From NCBI GenBank assembly GCA_020310875.1, contig CM035415.1, positions 198,633,432 through 198,697,431 of the forward strand: a stretch of DNA of 64,000 nt, read 5' to 3'. Under the pieces are notes generated by a model. That model was not told the DNA's origin, searched no databases, and was given only the letters and a program-made list of their open reading frames with translations. The translations under genes were made by a program, and so were the position numbers. Of the stretch, positions 1 to 11,987 are shown one piece after another; the first letter of the stretch is position 1, and the number at the start of each line of letters is the position of its first letter. Origin of the DNA: Ceratopteris richardii. Taxonomy: Eukaryota; Streptophyta; Polypodiopsida; Polypodiales; Pteridaceae.

Positions 1-1364
1 ATCGGGTGATCTAACTTTCCTTCATCTTCCGGCTGAGCTAAGATGCATCCTATTGTGTAATTTGAAGCTTCCACATGAATATGGAAAGGCTTGTTCCAAT
101 TCGGTGTTTTTAGAATTGGGGCCGTGCTAAGTCTCCTTTTGAGCTCGTTAAATGCCTTCTCTATTCGATAGTCCAAGTGAATTGAGTCAGCAGTCCATAC
201 AAGGGTTTGGCAATTATGGCATACATGTGGATAAATCAACGGTAGTATCCACAATGTCCCATAAATGCTTGCACTTCTTTTGCATTCTTCAGTCTATGAA
301 GTTCTAAGATGACCTTAATCTTATCTTCGTCTGTGGATATTCCATTTCTAGACACTATGTGTCCTAAGATCTTCCCTTGTCTTACCATGAAGACACACTT
401 TTCGAGGTTCAAGCTCTCTATATTGTCAGCATTTATCAAATATGTTTCGCAATTCAGGAATGTGGTCTTGCCTTTGATTTGAATATGTACATAGGTCATC
501 CACATACACTTCCATACTCTTCTTTAGGAATGCTTTGAAAACATGACACATCAATCTTTGGAAAGTAGCAGGTGCATTGGTGAGTCCAAAAGGCATCACT
601 CGGAAAGCATAGACTCCCCATTCAGTCATGAATGCAGTTTTATGTTGATCCTCAGTAGCAATGGCTACTTGATTGTATCTTGAGAATCCATCTAAGAAGC
701 TATAGATCTCCTTTCCTGTAACTCTTTCCAATAGATGGTTAGTGATGGGTAATGGGTAGCTATCGCGAATCGTGGCTGCATTGACCTTTTTTAGGTTAAT
801 GCATACTCTGAGTTTTCCATTCTTCTTAGGCACAACCACTAGTGGTGATACCCATTCAATATGTTCTATCTCATAAATGAATCTAGCCGCTAATAGCTTG
901 TCTATTTCTTTTTTTATTTTGGCAGCATAGACCTCATTGTATGTGTAGGGGTGTTGTTTTGATGGTTTTGCCTCCGATGTCATTGGTAATCTATGGGAAC
1001 AAATGGAGGGTTCTACACCCTTGAGATCCTTGTATGTCCAAGCGAATACGTCTCGATATTCCCGGATCAACTGTATCAATTCTTCTTCCTTAGATGTGGA
1101 CACATCTTTTCCTATGTAGGTACATTGTTCTTCCCCATCTTCTACTGTCACTATGATTTTCTTTGTTTGTTCCTTATTGTCATAGGCGTCTCCTTCTCTA
1201 GCCTCTCTTTTAGGCATTTGAATAGATATTTTTCTCTCCTCTACTTCGTACCTTTTAAAATGCTCCGGAACCTCAAAAAGTTCGGGGTCTGGTGCGATCT
1301 TACTCACACTTTCCTCCTTTGTTGGTACTATGAGGGTTGCTTCTATTGCTAAAACTTTTGTCAT
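1..1364 (-). pseudogene. Gyp-1 reverse transcriptase and start of RNase H
   Basis: Gypsy pol fragment that would copy element RNA into DNA. From 1364 downward one frame runs through a PKREA motif, FAWTYKDLKGV, the RT core (LRVCINLKKVNA, YSFLDGFSRYNQ, RVMPFGLTNAPATFQRLM) and the YVDD catalytic motif to about 430. A frameshift then moves reading to 505-236, with KCVFMVRQGKILGHIVS and QAFMGHCGYYR. Below 235 RNase H-like coding continues with several stops. Gyp-C has the same order at 35560-36800. The usual FSGYNQ glycine is an arginine here. It is certain as a relic and not functional. Confidence 0.88.
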
Positions 1365-1382
1365 TTCATGCTTGTCTTCGGT

Positions 1383-2675
1383 TCAAATGGCTTCTAAGTA
1401 ACGTTCTTCTGAATCAAACTCTGGTTCCATCTCTATGCTCTTGTATTCTTCTTTCCATTCTTTTTCTAGTATTTCTCCTACTTCAACTTCTTGAAGGACA
1501 ACCATGTACAAATTTACGTCATAGCCTTCTTCGTCCACACATTCATTCATCGTCAGAACTTCTTCATTCACACATACATCCAAGGTTGCTAAGATTTCCA
1601 TCCATCCATGTGGTTCAAATGTTTCATAAGAGAAGATTTGAGGCATGTACATTGAATCTTCTATGGGCTGGTAATTAGGATGTCCTATTGGCCACAACTG
1701 CCTTTTATTATCCTCTTTCTCGGCCTCTTTACACATCCATAATTGGGCATCCTCATGCATCCATGATTGATCGCTTGATCCACCGCTATGAATAGATATA
1801 TCATCTTCTTCCTTGTGTATAGGATTCCATTGTAGTGGGGGTACATCTCGATATGCAAATGTGTGCAATTTTATTTTAGTGGTGTTTCCTTGATGTTGAA
1901 GATATAATGAGTCTCGTCCCCAATCTTGTACTGCCCTAAGCTGTCTCATGAAGGGTCATCCTAATATCATCTCATAGTTACTTGACTTTCCAAACTTACA
2001 GATAGCTAGGGTGTGTTCAAATTCAACTCCACAGGTAGTTAGTTTGATCTTTTCTAATATTCCCAAGGGTTTCTTAACATGGCCATCTGCTAATTGAAGC
2101 TTCATACGTGTGGGTCGTAGAGCAGGTTTCCACCATTTCTCCCAAATTTCTTTGGTTGCAATACCTACTCCCGCTCCAGTTTCTAGTATGGCTTTGGTCA
2201 TATAGCCATTGTAAGTGACAGGTAGACACGTGTTACCTTCATCTCCTTCACTAAATTCTCCGATCTTATCCACAAGGATTTGTACATTAGGTGGGCTTTC
2301 CTTCCCCTTGTTTTTATTCTCATTCTTCTCCTGATTTAACTCCAATTATCCGGCTATTTGTTTCCATAAGTATGGTTTAACACGAAGTAGTTCTTCCACA
2401 GTCAAGTGGCATTGTACTTTGGCCCTCTTTAGTTTAGTCACGTTGTGTGAACTCTTATTTGAGATTCCTTTTCCTTTTCCTCGTACTGTGGGTGCATGGA
2501 ACATTAATGACCCTTTTTCGTACTCTCTCGTATAGTTAGGTAAGCTAGAAATGCTATGAGTCTCCTCTCTATGTCGGTCTTGTTTCGAAACTTCTTCATA
2601 TATTTGCTCTAAGTTCGGTTGGGGTTGATATTCTTCCACCTCTAACTCCTCAAAAGGGGGTTTTTTCGACTCCAT
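1383..2675 (-). pseudogene. Gyp-1 protease with flanking acidic linker
   Basis: Three open stretches (2675-2346, 2345-1956, 1949-1383) share one frame and are separated by single stops, so this is one broken coding region. The middle piece is a retropepsin-like protease ending in MILG, but the catalytic triplet reads LETGAG where Gyp-C has LDSGAS, so the active-site Asp is Glu. The 1949-1383 piece is an acidic linker with WNPIHK and WMHED motifs shared with Gyp-C. The protease would have processed the polyprotein; this copy is inactive on both counts. Confidence 0.8.
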
Positions 2676-2689
2676 TCCTTTTCCATTGA

Positions 2690-3486
2690 TTAGGATTTGG
2701 GAAATTCTTTTCCTTCACTCCTTTCTTCTGGTTCCAGGTCTTTGGTTTCCATACAAATCTGATATTGATTTTCAAACATTTTTGTTTTAGGGAGGGCCGG
2801 GATGGTCTTCTCTAGGGTGGCCTGAGCTACCTCTATGAGTTTTCTGCAAATGACCAACCTCTCCTTTTCTAGTTCCCCTTGTGGGTAAAGTTTTTCATGT
2901 TGTTCTAAGTTTGGTCCATTCTTCAAAACATGGGTACTCTTAGGGATGGATGCTGGTAATTTCTCTGCCCCTAGACTCCTAATTTCTTTGCCACCAGCTC
3001 CGCTAATTCCTCCACATTACTGGAGTTGGATGTAACCGTACTTCGAGAGTCTTCTGATTTAGTGGGGCTAGGCATGCTCTTGAGATCCTCTACTAGATTG
3101 TCTTCTAAGTCCATACACTCTTGAAGACATTCACTCAGGGTCTGTAACCTCTTCACATACACTAGCGTTCTTAGGGTCCCATTTGTTAGTCCATCCAAAA
3201 ACAATGATATCATTTTTTGTTGTGTAGGTCTTTCTGCTACAAGACATCTATCTAGATACTAGTTGAATCTTCAGGCAACTGTTTTTACGGTTTCATTAGG
3301 GTTCTATTTGAAACTATGGATTAAAGACAAAGAATTCTGTTTAATTCCTCTCTTAATGAATCCCCCTATGAATTCTTGAAAGAATTGCTCCATATTTCCA
3401 AATTGGTTAGGGTCTAATGGCTGGAACCAAGTCAGAGTCGTTCCTGTGAGGGTGAGTCCAAAAGATTCGTACTGCACAAAGAATTC
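2690..3486 (-). pseudogene. Gyp-1 gag (nucleocapsid region deleted)
   Basis: Capsid-type gag. Reading from 3486: a QYESFGLTLTGTTLTWFQPL segment, then SLIHSFK, then LFLDGLTNGTLRTLVYVK and EELAELVAKKLGV, each with a counterpart in Gyp-C at 31975-32500. Just after KLGV (about 2971) it jumps to NGPNLEQHEKLYPQGELE, which in Gyp-C lies about 1.2 kb further on. The zinc-knuckle and Pro/Gln-rich part is therefore missing. Stops in the 3220-3330 stretch fall where Gyp-C has sense codons. Not functional. Confidence 0.8.
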
Positions 3487-4760
3487 ATCTACACATAGCT
3501 TCAGACAAACACCTCAAGAAATGGTTAGACTTGTAGGAAGAAGGTTTAGACAATACCTAGAGAGATGCCCAATGTCAAAGTTACCCTTTTCAGCCAAACA
3601 AGTGGCTTTATTCTTAGATGGATTGTTAAGTACCAAATTGATATCTTAGGTGTACTTAAAGGACCCTAGATCCATAGAAGAGTGTGTATGAATGTGTATG
3701 GACATTGAGGATAATCTAGGGGAGGAAATAGAGCTTTCAAAGACCTATAAAGATTCAAATAGATCTACTAGCCTCCCCTCCAAACGGTCCACATCTATGG
3801 AGGAGCTTGCAGAGAAGGTAGCTTAGAAACTAAGAATCTCTACCAAACAGATACCTAGATTTGCCCTAGTGAAAAGACGCTACACCTATGGAGGAGACCA
3901 CATGGCTAATGTGTGCTCAATTATGGCTCAACCCTAAGCAAAACCGAATAGCCAATACTGCACTATAGAAAGGAGGTACACTAACTACACCGCACAAGAA
4001 TGCCCTTATAACAAGCAAATGGTTAGACAAAATTATCCACAACAAGGGAGATACTAGAACTAGTACCCATAATGGTATGGTAGGCCCTAACAACCCTATC
4101 GCTTGCCCTACCAAGCACAATAAAGACCTCAACCAATGTTAGTGCAACAACCTCCACCTCTAGCAAATGTGGTTCCAATAAAGTATGCAATCACTAAAGA
4201 AGAATTGAATAGAGCCTTAGTGCTAGTCTCACCATTTCTTTCAGAAAATGATATGAATGATTATAGTTTTGACTCGACTCATGTTGAAAGCCCACATGCT
4301 TACTATATGTAGTCACCTGAGCATAATGAAACATACTATTACGAAGAGCCTAGTGAATCTAGTGGGGAGCCAATATACGCTAATGTCATGTACGCAAATC
4401 CTAATTCTAGGCCTCAACCTAGACAGATCAGACCCCAAGCACTCGAGGACCATGCCACAGATGCCAAAGTGATCAGTTCATTCATGATTTCCCTATATCT
4501 GCACCAGTGTGACCCCAATCAGTGACAATTCAAGGTTTTTGTCAAGATTGTGGGAAAGAGCACCTCTTACGAGGCTGCCCAAAGAACCCACACAATGCAC
4601 CAAAGATCACTTCCATTAATGTGATTGGGTTAGTAGTAGATTCTACTAGAAGTGTAGCTTCCACTACCCTAGTGCAAGTGGTCACAAGAGCTTAGAGATT
4701 ACAAAAAAACCAAGGCTTAGGTGAGGAAAAGAGTTTACAGGTTAGTGAGACTGAGAGTCT
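3481..4760 (+). pseudogene. Gyp-2 gag, C-terminal part with zinc-knuckle region
   Basis: Starts in capsid at SSTHSFRQTPQEMVRLVGRR, then ALFLDGLLSTK, MDIEDNLGEE and EELAEKVA. The first knuckle is degenerate (RYTYGGDHMANVC). Next come the CTIERRYTN motif, a Gln/Pro/Tyr-rich stretch and the segment ending PNSRPQPRQIRPQ. The last knuckle region (about 4530-4580) needs a frame change. Several TAG and TGA codons interrupt it. The family's gag packages element RNA; this copy cannot make a full protein. Confidence 0.8.
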
Positions 4761-5866
4761 AACAAAGAAAAGGACAAGAGCATGGAAAGATAGTCGAGAG
4801 AGAATGAAAAGACAATGGTTGAGGAAGATGAGTGAGCTTGAGGAAAGCCTAAGAGAAACAAAGGCCAAGATAGTTGAACTTGCCTCTCAAATGCACTCTC
4901 ACACATCACCACCACCACCATCCCCATCACCTTCCAATCTAGCACCCTCTAATCCAATGCATGTAACCCCACCAGCCCCTAGAGTAGGATCAGTCTTAGT
5001 AGATCCCACTCCCCATGACCTAGGCATGATGCTTAAGGCATATCAAGATAGAATCCAAAAAGGGCCAAATGTAACAAATCATGAAAAGTGTTACCCTAGA
5101 GCTGATCTAGAGACTGAACGAACCAAGCTTTGTGCTAAGATGGTTAGAAAGATTGGAGAGTCTAATTGCAAAATCTAGAAAGGAAGCCACCTCCCAAGGT
5201 AAGGACAAGGCAATTGAAAGAATGAGCATTCCTTCCAAGGAAGCTTATGTTCCTAATTCCACTAAGCCAGACACCTTTTCTTCTATGAATCGATACTCCC
5301 AAGAATTTCTAAGAGAAATTCAAGAAGAGAAGTGGGCTAAAGAAAGTGAAAATCCTGCTCCCATTGAACTTATTGATGACCTGCATGATCAATTCCCACA
5401 AGACATTCCTTGTATTTATGGAGGATAGGAGGATGCCCAATCTAGTGAGCAATTAGACTTCGAGTCTAATTCTTTACATGAACTGCTGCATTTCACAGGC
5501 CCATGGGAGGCAAAGTCTACATGCATGAGAACACCCATGGCCATGATAAGGAATGAAGACTCAGTCATAGCTAGGAACATGGAGGTAGTAAAGAAAGTGC
5601 ACTGCAATGTCACTTTAGAGGAGCTACTCAAGGTTAAGCCAGAATTGTGGAAACACGTAGCAAATGAAGTGCTAAAAGTAGCTAGACATCATTCCCAAGC
5701 AAGATCTCATAAGACCATGCTAGAGGTACCCTTGGACAAGATAGGAGACATGAGTGAAGGAAAATAAGGAAACACCTATCTTCCAATCACTCATCAAGGT
5801 TGCCCAACCAAGGCGATATTCGACTCATGTGCAGGAGTTACAATTGCTACCACTTCCCTATGGAAG
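4761..5866 (+). pseudogene. Gyp-2 gag-pol linker and truncated protease
   Basis: Begins with a KKRTRAWKDSRERMKRQW helix, then a Pro/Ser-rich hinge (about 4900-4980), GSVLVDPTPHDLGMMLKAYQ, a charged linker and an ELLKVKPELWKHVA motif, all collinear with Gyp-C 33430-34430. The protease starts near 5740 and its active site reads FDSCAG, so the glycine of DSG is cysteine. Coding ends at 5866, before the second half of the fold. A frame change lies near 5150. Dead fragment. Confidence 0.78.
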
Positions 5867-6990
5867 CTGTTAAGTCCTTCCTTTTGCTACTGCTCATTGG
5901 AGATGTTTGCGAGCTTTCTTCCAACACTGCTACTACTCATCAAATGTGTTCACGAGCTTCGTTCCAACACAGAGAGATAAGACTGTTTGAGCCTCCAAAC
6001 CATCCAACTATCTCCACCTAATAACTCACGTAAGAGCCTCCTCTTGTGAGTCTTATTCATAAAAACTCCCTTGTGATCTCTTCTATTCCTCATAAGAGAT
6101 GATACTTTTTTAAGTTCTTCTACCATATTATATAAATCCAAATATGTGCTAGGTGGCATCTCTACCACCTGACCCTAAGAGATGTTCACACACAACCTCT
6201 ATGATGTGACATTTCCTTCCCCTTAGGAGCATTTTTGTCCTAAAAAATGTAGATGAAATGTCCTTAATGGTAGAAGAAAGTTCTCTAACTCCCCTGAACC
6301 CCATGTACTCTATGTACATGGTCATCTCTATGTGTTGTTTCCCCATATCCCTCCCCTTAAGAAGCCTTATATGAGATCATCTCAAAGGTGGGAAACTATT
6401 TGAATGGTGACTAATATCTCCCATATACACTGAGCTTACAATCTATCACTCCCATGACATGTGATATCATCCAATATTACCTAAGTCCATATGACGTATC
6501 CTCTATGGAGTAATAATATGAAAAGCAAGTGTAAAGTGCCAAGCTTATAGGCTTCGCCATACCAAAGTGGAGATAATGAACCATAAAATCCTCAAAAATA
6601 TAGAACAAAGTCCCATAACAAGTGACTCCAAACCCATCTAAGACTAAATGATAGATTGCCCTCATAACACTCTAGGTCTTTCTGGCCTTGGCTGTACTCA
6701 CAAGTGATAGTTTAATCTAAACTACCTTGTGATATATGCAATTCCATCATGTAGCTCATGTATAAGAATTTCTTGGTAGTAAAATGCAATCTCTACATTT
6801 CACCAACCAAGAAGTCTATGGTTTGTTATCCTTTACCATTGGACTAAGTTCTATTGGAAGAACATCTATCAACACTAATACAAACTCTAAAATATTCTCT
6901 TCCCTCTAGTTTGGCATATGAATGCAAAAAGCATTCCCTTTGAGATTCAGATAATCCCTAAGTAACTATTCTCCTAATTGATGTTCACAC
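5867..6990. other. Unrecognised AT-rich stretch hosting Cop-A
   Basis: No retroelement coding, LTR ends or RNA gene is recognisable on either strand; only short chance frames occur. This is the left flank of the Cop-A insertion. Removing Cop-A joins it to 12396 onward, so both pieces were one sequence. It may be old element remains or host spacer; nothing seen decides. Confidence 0.5.
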
Positions 6991-6995
6991 ATCAT
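6991..6995. repeat. Cop-A target site duplication, left (ATCAT)
   Basis: ATCAT sits directly before the left LTR and again at 12396-12400 after the right LTR, the 5-bp duplication made by copia integrase. Confidence 0.9.
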
Positions 6996-7376
6996 TGTCA
7001 CGAGGAAGGAGATAAGGAAGAGAGCTCACACACACACTCTCACTCTCAAGGAGAAGCACACACACACACAGATTGAGGCAAGGAAGAATGATCTTCTTCT
7101 TCTTCTTCTATTACATAAAAAGGAATGTACAAGAATGACCTAAAAACAAGAATACAAATGCAATATATAAAGATCAGTACATAAGGAAAACCCAAATGTC
7201 CGTGAATGAGTGAGATGGCAAGGAACAAATGTGCCATCACTCTCGATAGATAAATCTAATAAAGCTCAATGAAGTATCCCTGACATATACCGGCGTGACC
7301 ACTATACATGTCAGAGAAATTAAAAATTGGTACGTTTCATCCTCGATCATCACATGTTGAGCTTGATATCTCAACA
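6996..7376 (-). repeat. Cop-A 3' LTR
   Basis: 381 bp with TGTCACGAGG...ATCTCAACA ends; it pairs with 12006-12395. It carries a CA-rich microsatellite, a CTT run and the A/T-rich stretch around 7160 that could hold the minus-strand TATA box. Confidence 0.93.
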
Positions 7377-7390
7377 CTCCCCCTCAAGCT
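7377..7390 (-). other. Cop-A polypurine tract
   Basis: CTCCCCCTCAAG on the plus strand is CTTGAGGGGGAG on the element strand, directly abutting the 3' LTR, as expected for plus-strand priming. Confidence 0.85.
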
Positions 7391-7960
7391 CAACGCCATA
7401 TCCTGTAATCCAAGCATCTCCTGAAACTTCTTCAACTTCTCTGCTCCAAGTGCTTTGGTGAAAATATCAACAATGTGCTCATCTGTTCTCACATAAACAA
7501 GATCAATATCACCTGCTAATACCTTCTCTCTGATGAAGTGATAATGTACCTCGATATGCTTTGTTCTAGCATGGAAAACAGGGTTCTGTGCTAATTGTAT
7601 GCTGCTAAGATTATCACAATAGATAGTGATAGGCTTTTGCACTTTCACACCTAAATCTGCAAGAAACATCTCTAGCCATGATGCCTCACATGCTGCCATT
7701 GCAGCATCTCTATACTCAGGCTCTGTACTCGACAAAGCAATAGTGGGTTGCTTCTTACTGCTCCATGTAATAGCTGCACCTCCAAGTGAGAAAAGAAAGC
7801 TACTAGTAGATCTTCTATCTGGAGTACTATCAGCCAAATCGGCATCGGTGTATCCATGAACCTGCAAATCTACACTAGCTTCATAAAACAATGCATAATC
7901 CAAAGTAGCACTCACATAACGTAGAGTGCGCCTTAGAGCATCCAAATATGGCTTCCTGTG
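7391..7960 (-). pseudogene. Cop-A RNase H
   Basis: Copia RNase H, which degrades the RNA template during reverse transcription. Visible from 7945 down: LRYVSATLDYALFY, the DADLADSTPDRRSTSSF active-site region, TWSSKKQPTIALSSTE, a YCDNLSSIQLAQNPVFHART motif and the standard C-terminal HYHFIREKV and DIFTKAL. This stretch is one open frame. The glutamate in SSTEPEYRDA is retained. It ends close to the polypurine tract. Confidence 0.85.
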
Positions 7961-9426
7961 AACCTACATAAACTGACTTTCAAGTCCAACAATATAACTT
8001 AAATTAGGCCTTGTAATTGTAAGATATATAAGACTTCCCACAATTTTCCTGTACATAGTAGCATTTTTCAATGCTTCACCTGATGTATTATCCAACTTCA
8101 AATTCTGATCTAATGGCATAGAAATTGGCTTACAACCAGCCATATCATACTTTTGCAGCATATTCAAGGCATATTGCCTTTGCGACATCCATATACCTCT
8201 TTCTGTATGTATAAACTCAATGGCCAAGAAATAACACAGCACACCAAGATCTTTCATGTCAAATTCCTGCATAAGAAGTTGCTTTACCTCTTTGATGCTT
8301 TCTTCATTATCGCCACCTACAATCAAGTCATCAACATAAATGGCCACAATCGTGATGCCATCATCAAACTTCTCTGCATATAGTGACTGATTTGCATCAC
8401 ACATAGAAAACCCAATGTTGGTTAAGTAATGAGCAATCTTTGCATGCCATGCACGAGGAGCCTGCTTTAGCCCATACAAAGTGTTTTGCAACCTGCAAAC
8501 ATATTCTCGATGCTTTGAATCTTCATATCTTTGTGGCTGGTCCATATATACTTCTTCCTATAACTCACCATGTAGGAAAGCATTCTTCACATCCATATGA
8601 CGCAAAGTCCATCCTTTTGTTGTAGCTAATGCAAAAAGTGTTCTGACAGTAGAAATTTTAGCTACAAGACTAAATGTTTCTGCATAATCAATGCCATATG
8701 TCTATGCATATCCTTTAGCTACCAATCGTGCTTTATACCTGCTTATGCTACCATCAGCATTATGCTTTACCTTGTAAACCCATTTGTAGCCTATGGGTTT
8801 CTTCCCTTGTGGCAATGGAACCAGCTTCCATGTATCATTTCCATAACGTGTAGCCATCTCCTCATCCATAGCTTTTCCCGAATCTGCATTACCAATTGCA
8901 TCTTCAAAACAAGAAGGTTCAGCATCTTGTATTGCCTTTGTCATGTAAGCACAATGGCGAGCCATGTAACTATCATATGTCAATTATTGCACTGAATTAC
9001 ACATCCTCCCAGATCTTCTTGGTCCTGGGACACTTCTTCTTGTATCATCTGCATGTGCCCTTCTTACTCCTAGAGTCTTCATAGAGAGCAATCCAAGTTC
9101 CTCATCAAGACTCTTTTCTGAACCACTTGAATCTCCATCAACATCTTCAAACATGCACATGTTTTACTACCAGCAGAAAGCTTTTCTTTACCTTTCTTGG
9201 ATGTATTTGATGAATTTGCTGGACTAAAATTTCCACGCAATCTTCCACTCCATGGATTTGAGTTGGAACTATTGCTTGGTGATGCATCCGGTCCACTCAA
9301 AACTTGAGATTCTGCACTTGATTTTTCAACATTTATTTTGGCATTTGGTTCAAGATCCAATCCTTCTTTGGCATCTGCATAGAAGCTTGACATTTCATCA
9401 AATACCACATCTCTGCTCACCTTCAC
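7961..9426 (-). pseudogene. Cop-A reverse transcriptase
   Basis: Copia RT in pieces. 9426-9079 is the integrase-RT linker (KVSRDVVFDEMS). 8983-8702 has WKLVPLPQGKKPIGYKWVYK and SRYKARLVAKGYA. Between 8701 and 8546 the DVKNAFLHG motif reads through two stops, both where glutamine (CAG) is expected. 8545-7964 has CRLQNTLYGLKQAPRAW and the intact catalytic YVDDLIVGG. It would make DNA from element RNA; the stops and a frame change make this copy inactive. Confidence 0.87.
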
Positions 9427-9429
9427 CTG

Positions 9430-10368
9430 TCATGTGAGTGGGTTATAACATTTGTACCCTTTTTGCTCAAGGGAGTATCCAATGAAGACATATTGTTCTG
9501 CTTTTGGATCAAGCTTTGTCCTCAACTCATCTGGAACATTTACATATGCAATACAACAAAAAACTTTCATATGTGATAAGTTTGGCTTTTTACCTGTAAA
9601 CTTCTCTTCAGGTGTAACTTGATGTACAGCAGTAGTCGAAGTTCTGTTCATGATGTATGCAGCAGTATGCACAGCTTCTGCCCAATAACAATGAGGCATA
9701 TTCTTCTCAGCCATCAAGGCTCTTGCTATTTTTGCAATATGTCTATCTTTGCGTTCAACAACGCCATTCTATTGTGGTGTGTACCTGCATGAAAACTGAC
9801 GCCAAATTCCATGATTTTTTTAAAACTGCTGAACTCATTTGACATGTATTCACCTCCTCCATCAGATCTTAATGTCTAAATGTACTTCCCTGTCTGCTTT
9901 TCCACCATAGCTTTAAAATTTTGGAAGTGATTGAACACCTCACTCTTCTCTTTCATGAAATATACCCATACTTTGCATGTATGGTCATCAATGAAAGTAA
10001 CATAAAACTTGCAACTGCCCATAGATGTGGTCTTTGCTGGACCCCAAATATCTGTATGTACTACTTCTAGTACATTCTCACTAACATGCTTGTCATGTGG
10101 AAATGATGCTCTTGACTGTTTACCAAATTGACATGTTGCACATACCTTTTGCATAATTTTCTACAATTTTGAAATTTGGTAGTCCATGGACAATCTCCTT
10201 TGATTGCATCAATTTCAGCCTTTGCAAGTTTGCATGTCCAATTCGTTTGTGCCACATCTCTATATCTGTAATAACTCCTGCACCTTTTGCGAACATGGCT
10301 GCATTCATTTCAGGAATCTTCACATTTAAGATGAACATCCTACCCACTTTGTTATCTTTGGCAACCAA
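9430..10368 (-). pseudogene. Cop-A GAG-pre-integrase and integrase
   Basis: From 10368: GRMFILNVKIPEMN, then the H..C..C zinc region (MWHKRIGHANLQ, CATCQFGKQSRASFP) split by a frameshift near 10150. The integrase core follows with VVHTDIWGPAK, FIDDHTCKVWVYF, a stop just before LRSDGGGEY, PQ-stop-NGVVERKD near 9765, then WAEAVHTAAYIMNR. Both of those stops replace glutamine-like positions. The DDE residues can still be seen. It would integrate the DNA copy; inactive here. Confidence 0.85.
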
Positions 10369-10700
10369 TCATCCATCTTGCTTGTACTCTTCTACATATA
10401 ATCCATTAGCATTGAACCTGACTTGTAATCCCTGGTCAACCATTTGTCCAATAGAAACCAGATTCTTTGTTATATTTGGAACATGCAGTACATCAACAAG
10501 ATGTTTTACCTTTCCATCCCCCATCGATAGTGCTATGTTTCTTGTATGCTCAATAGGATGTGATGTGTCATCACCTGGTTTCAACATATCCAGGAACTGG
10601 CAATTTCTGCAAAGTACTAAACCATTCCGCACGACTGGTCATGTGATTTGAAGAACCTAAATCAACATACCAGACATTATCATTTGATTTTGAAACACCA
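10369..10700 (-). pseudogene. Cop-A protease
   Basis: Copia protease region. 10632-10369 carries HPIEHTRNIALSMGDGK, VLHVPNITKNLVSIGQM and GLQVRFNANGLYVEE, the typical fold after the active site. The Asp-Ser/Thr-Gly motif should lie just upstream, around 10640-10700, where a minus-strand frame reads WYVDLGSSNHM-like sequence after a frame change. It ends in a TGA before LVAKDNK. Role: polyprotein processing. Confidence 0.7.
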
Positions 10701-11690
10701 GCAGACATCGTATTCATCATGTGATGTTGAACCATGAACAACTTCTCAGAATCATATGTACTTGTGGATGCATAGTTGTTTTGCTACCTTCTATTATTTT
10801 GATTCTTTAACCTGCAATCATGTTCAAAGTGTCCAAGTTTACCACAATTCCAGCATCCTTTACTATCATTACTTGAATCATTTCTTTGTAATTTTTTGCG
10901 ACCTCTTTGGATCCCCCTGCCTCGAAACTTTCCTCTTCCTCCTGCATGATTCTGTTGTTGACCTTGGTCTTGATTATTGTTTCCTCTTCCATTTCCAAAC
11001 CTCTACCTCTGCCTCTTCCTCTGCCGGAGTAGAATACCTGCTCAAAACTTGCCTTTCCTTGGGAGTTTGAATCCTCACCAAGATTCTTTTCTTCAATAAT
11101 CAGCATGGATACCAAATCAGCGAAATTCGGAATATTTTCCCTGGTCTGTATAGAAGTTTTGAACTGCTTATATGCAGCTCCTAAACCACGAAGGCACACT
11201 TCCACCTTATCATCATCATCTACATTCATGCCAATAGATGCAAGTGCCTCACATATGCTTTTGTTTTTCAGAGTGTAGTCACTTACCGACATGCTCTTTT
11301 TCTCCAATGTATGCAACTCGTTCTTGAGTTGTAATTTTTGTGCCTTCCTATTAGTCTCATACAAAGTGACCAAACTGTTCCAATCCTCTTTTGGATTCTT
11401 GGCATCCTGTATGTGTTCAATCATGCTATCCTGTATGCTAACAGATAGCCAATACATTACCTTTTGTGCTCCTTGATTCCATTCCTCATATGCTCTTAAT
11501 TGGTCTGCAGTCCGATTCCTTTCTAGTAACTACAGAGCATTTTCATTCTCTCCTTCGATGTACTTCGAGTAGCTTTTTCCCATCAGGAAATTTTTCATTC
11601 TGAATCTCCAAGCATGGAAGTTGTTCTTGTCCAGCTTATCCCTCATAAGCTGACTCATGTTGAATACTATCGCACTATGATGTGATAGTT
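10701..11690 (-). pseudogene. Cop-A gag
   Basis: Copia gag. It starts near 11680 with MSQLMRDKLDKNNFHAWRFR, has a TAG after ENENAL, then continues from about 11510 with AYEEWNQGAQKVMYWLS, QDSMIEHIQDAKNPKEDW, LYETNRKAQKLQLKNEL and MNVDDDDKVEVCLRGLG, typical UBN2-type capsid. An Arg/Gly run (GRGRGRGRG) precedes a CWNCGKLGHFEHDC zinc knuckle that is readable only after a frameshift (about 10805-10850). It forms the virus-like particle in the family. Confidence 0.85.
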
Positions 11691-11987
11691 CGATCTCAGA
11701 AAAACACAGTTTTGGTGTATCAACAATACACGGAATCGCTTGAAATTCTGGATCTAGAATATATGAGTATCGTCGAACACAACGCAAGTTACAGTTTCAA
11801 AAATTGACCTGGTTTTTCTATGGGCCCCACCTTGCGGGCTCGAAATGGAGGTCACGATGGCTCCGAAACTTCGATCTACCTTCATGCCAATTTTTGTAGC
11901 AAATGGAGGCCGTTTGTGAGATCGCCTTTTCTCCATGTCTTGTCGTGTAGTCTTCAATGTCGCCTTCTCCAAGAGTTCTCTACAGCC

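Larger units (their letters stand above)
1..3486 (-). mobile_element. Gyp-1: decayed Athila-like gypsy element, 3' part beyond the window
   Basis: Reading the minus strand gives gag, protease, linker, reverse transcriptase and the start of RNase H in gypsy order, running off the window at position 1. Aligned by eye it is related to Gyp-C along its length, about three quarters identical in reverse transcriptase, so it is a sister subfamily and not a copy of Gyp-C. No LTR is visible. Its gag end meets Gyp-2 head to head at 3481-3486. Many stops and shifts show it is long dead. Confidence 0.9.
3481..5866 (+). mobile_element. Gyp-2: internal fragment of a Gyp-C-family element
   Basis: Plus-strand sequence that follows Gyp-C 32140-34630 almost throughout, from mid-gag to just past the protease active site. 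It begins at a GAATTC shared with inverted Gyp-1 and stops abruptly after TTSLWK at 5866, where the sequence turns unrecognisable. No LTRs, primer site or target duplication remain. It is a useful paralogue because it keeps sense codons, for example CAG at 4434-4436, where Gyp-C has a stop. Confidence 0.88.

Noticed and set aside
5867..6990. A host gene between Gyp-2 and Cop-A
   Set aside because: Only short frames on both strands, no conserved motif and no intron-exon pattern that could be supported by eye.
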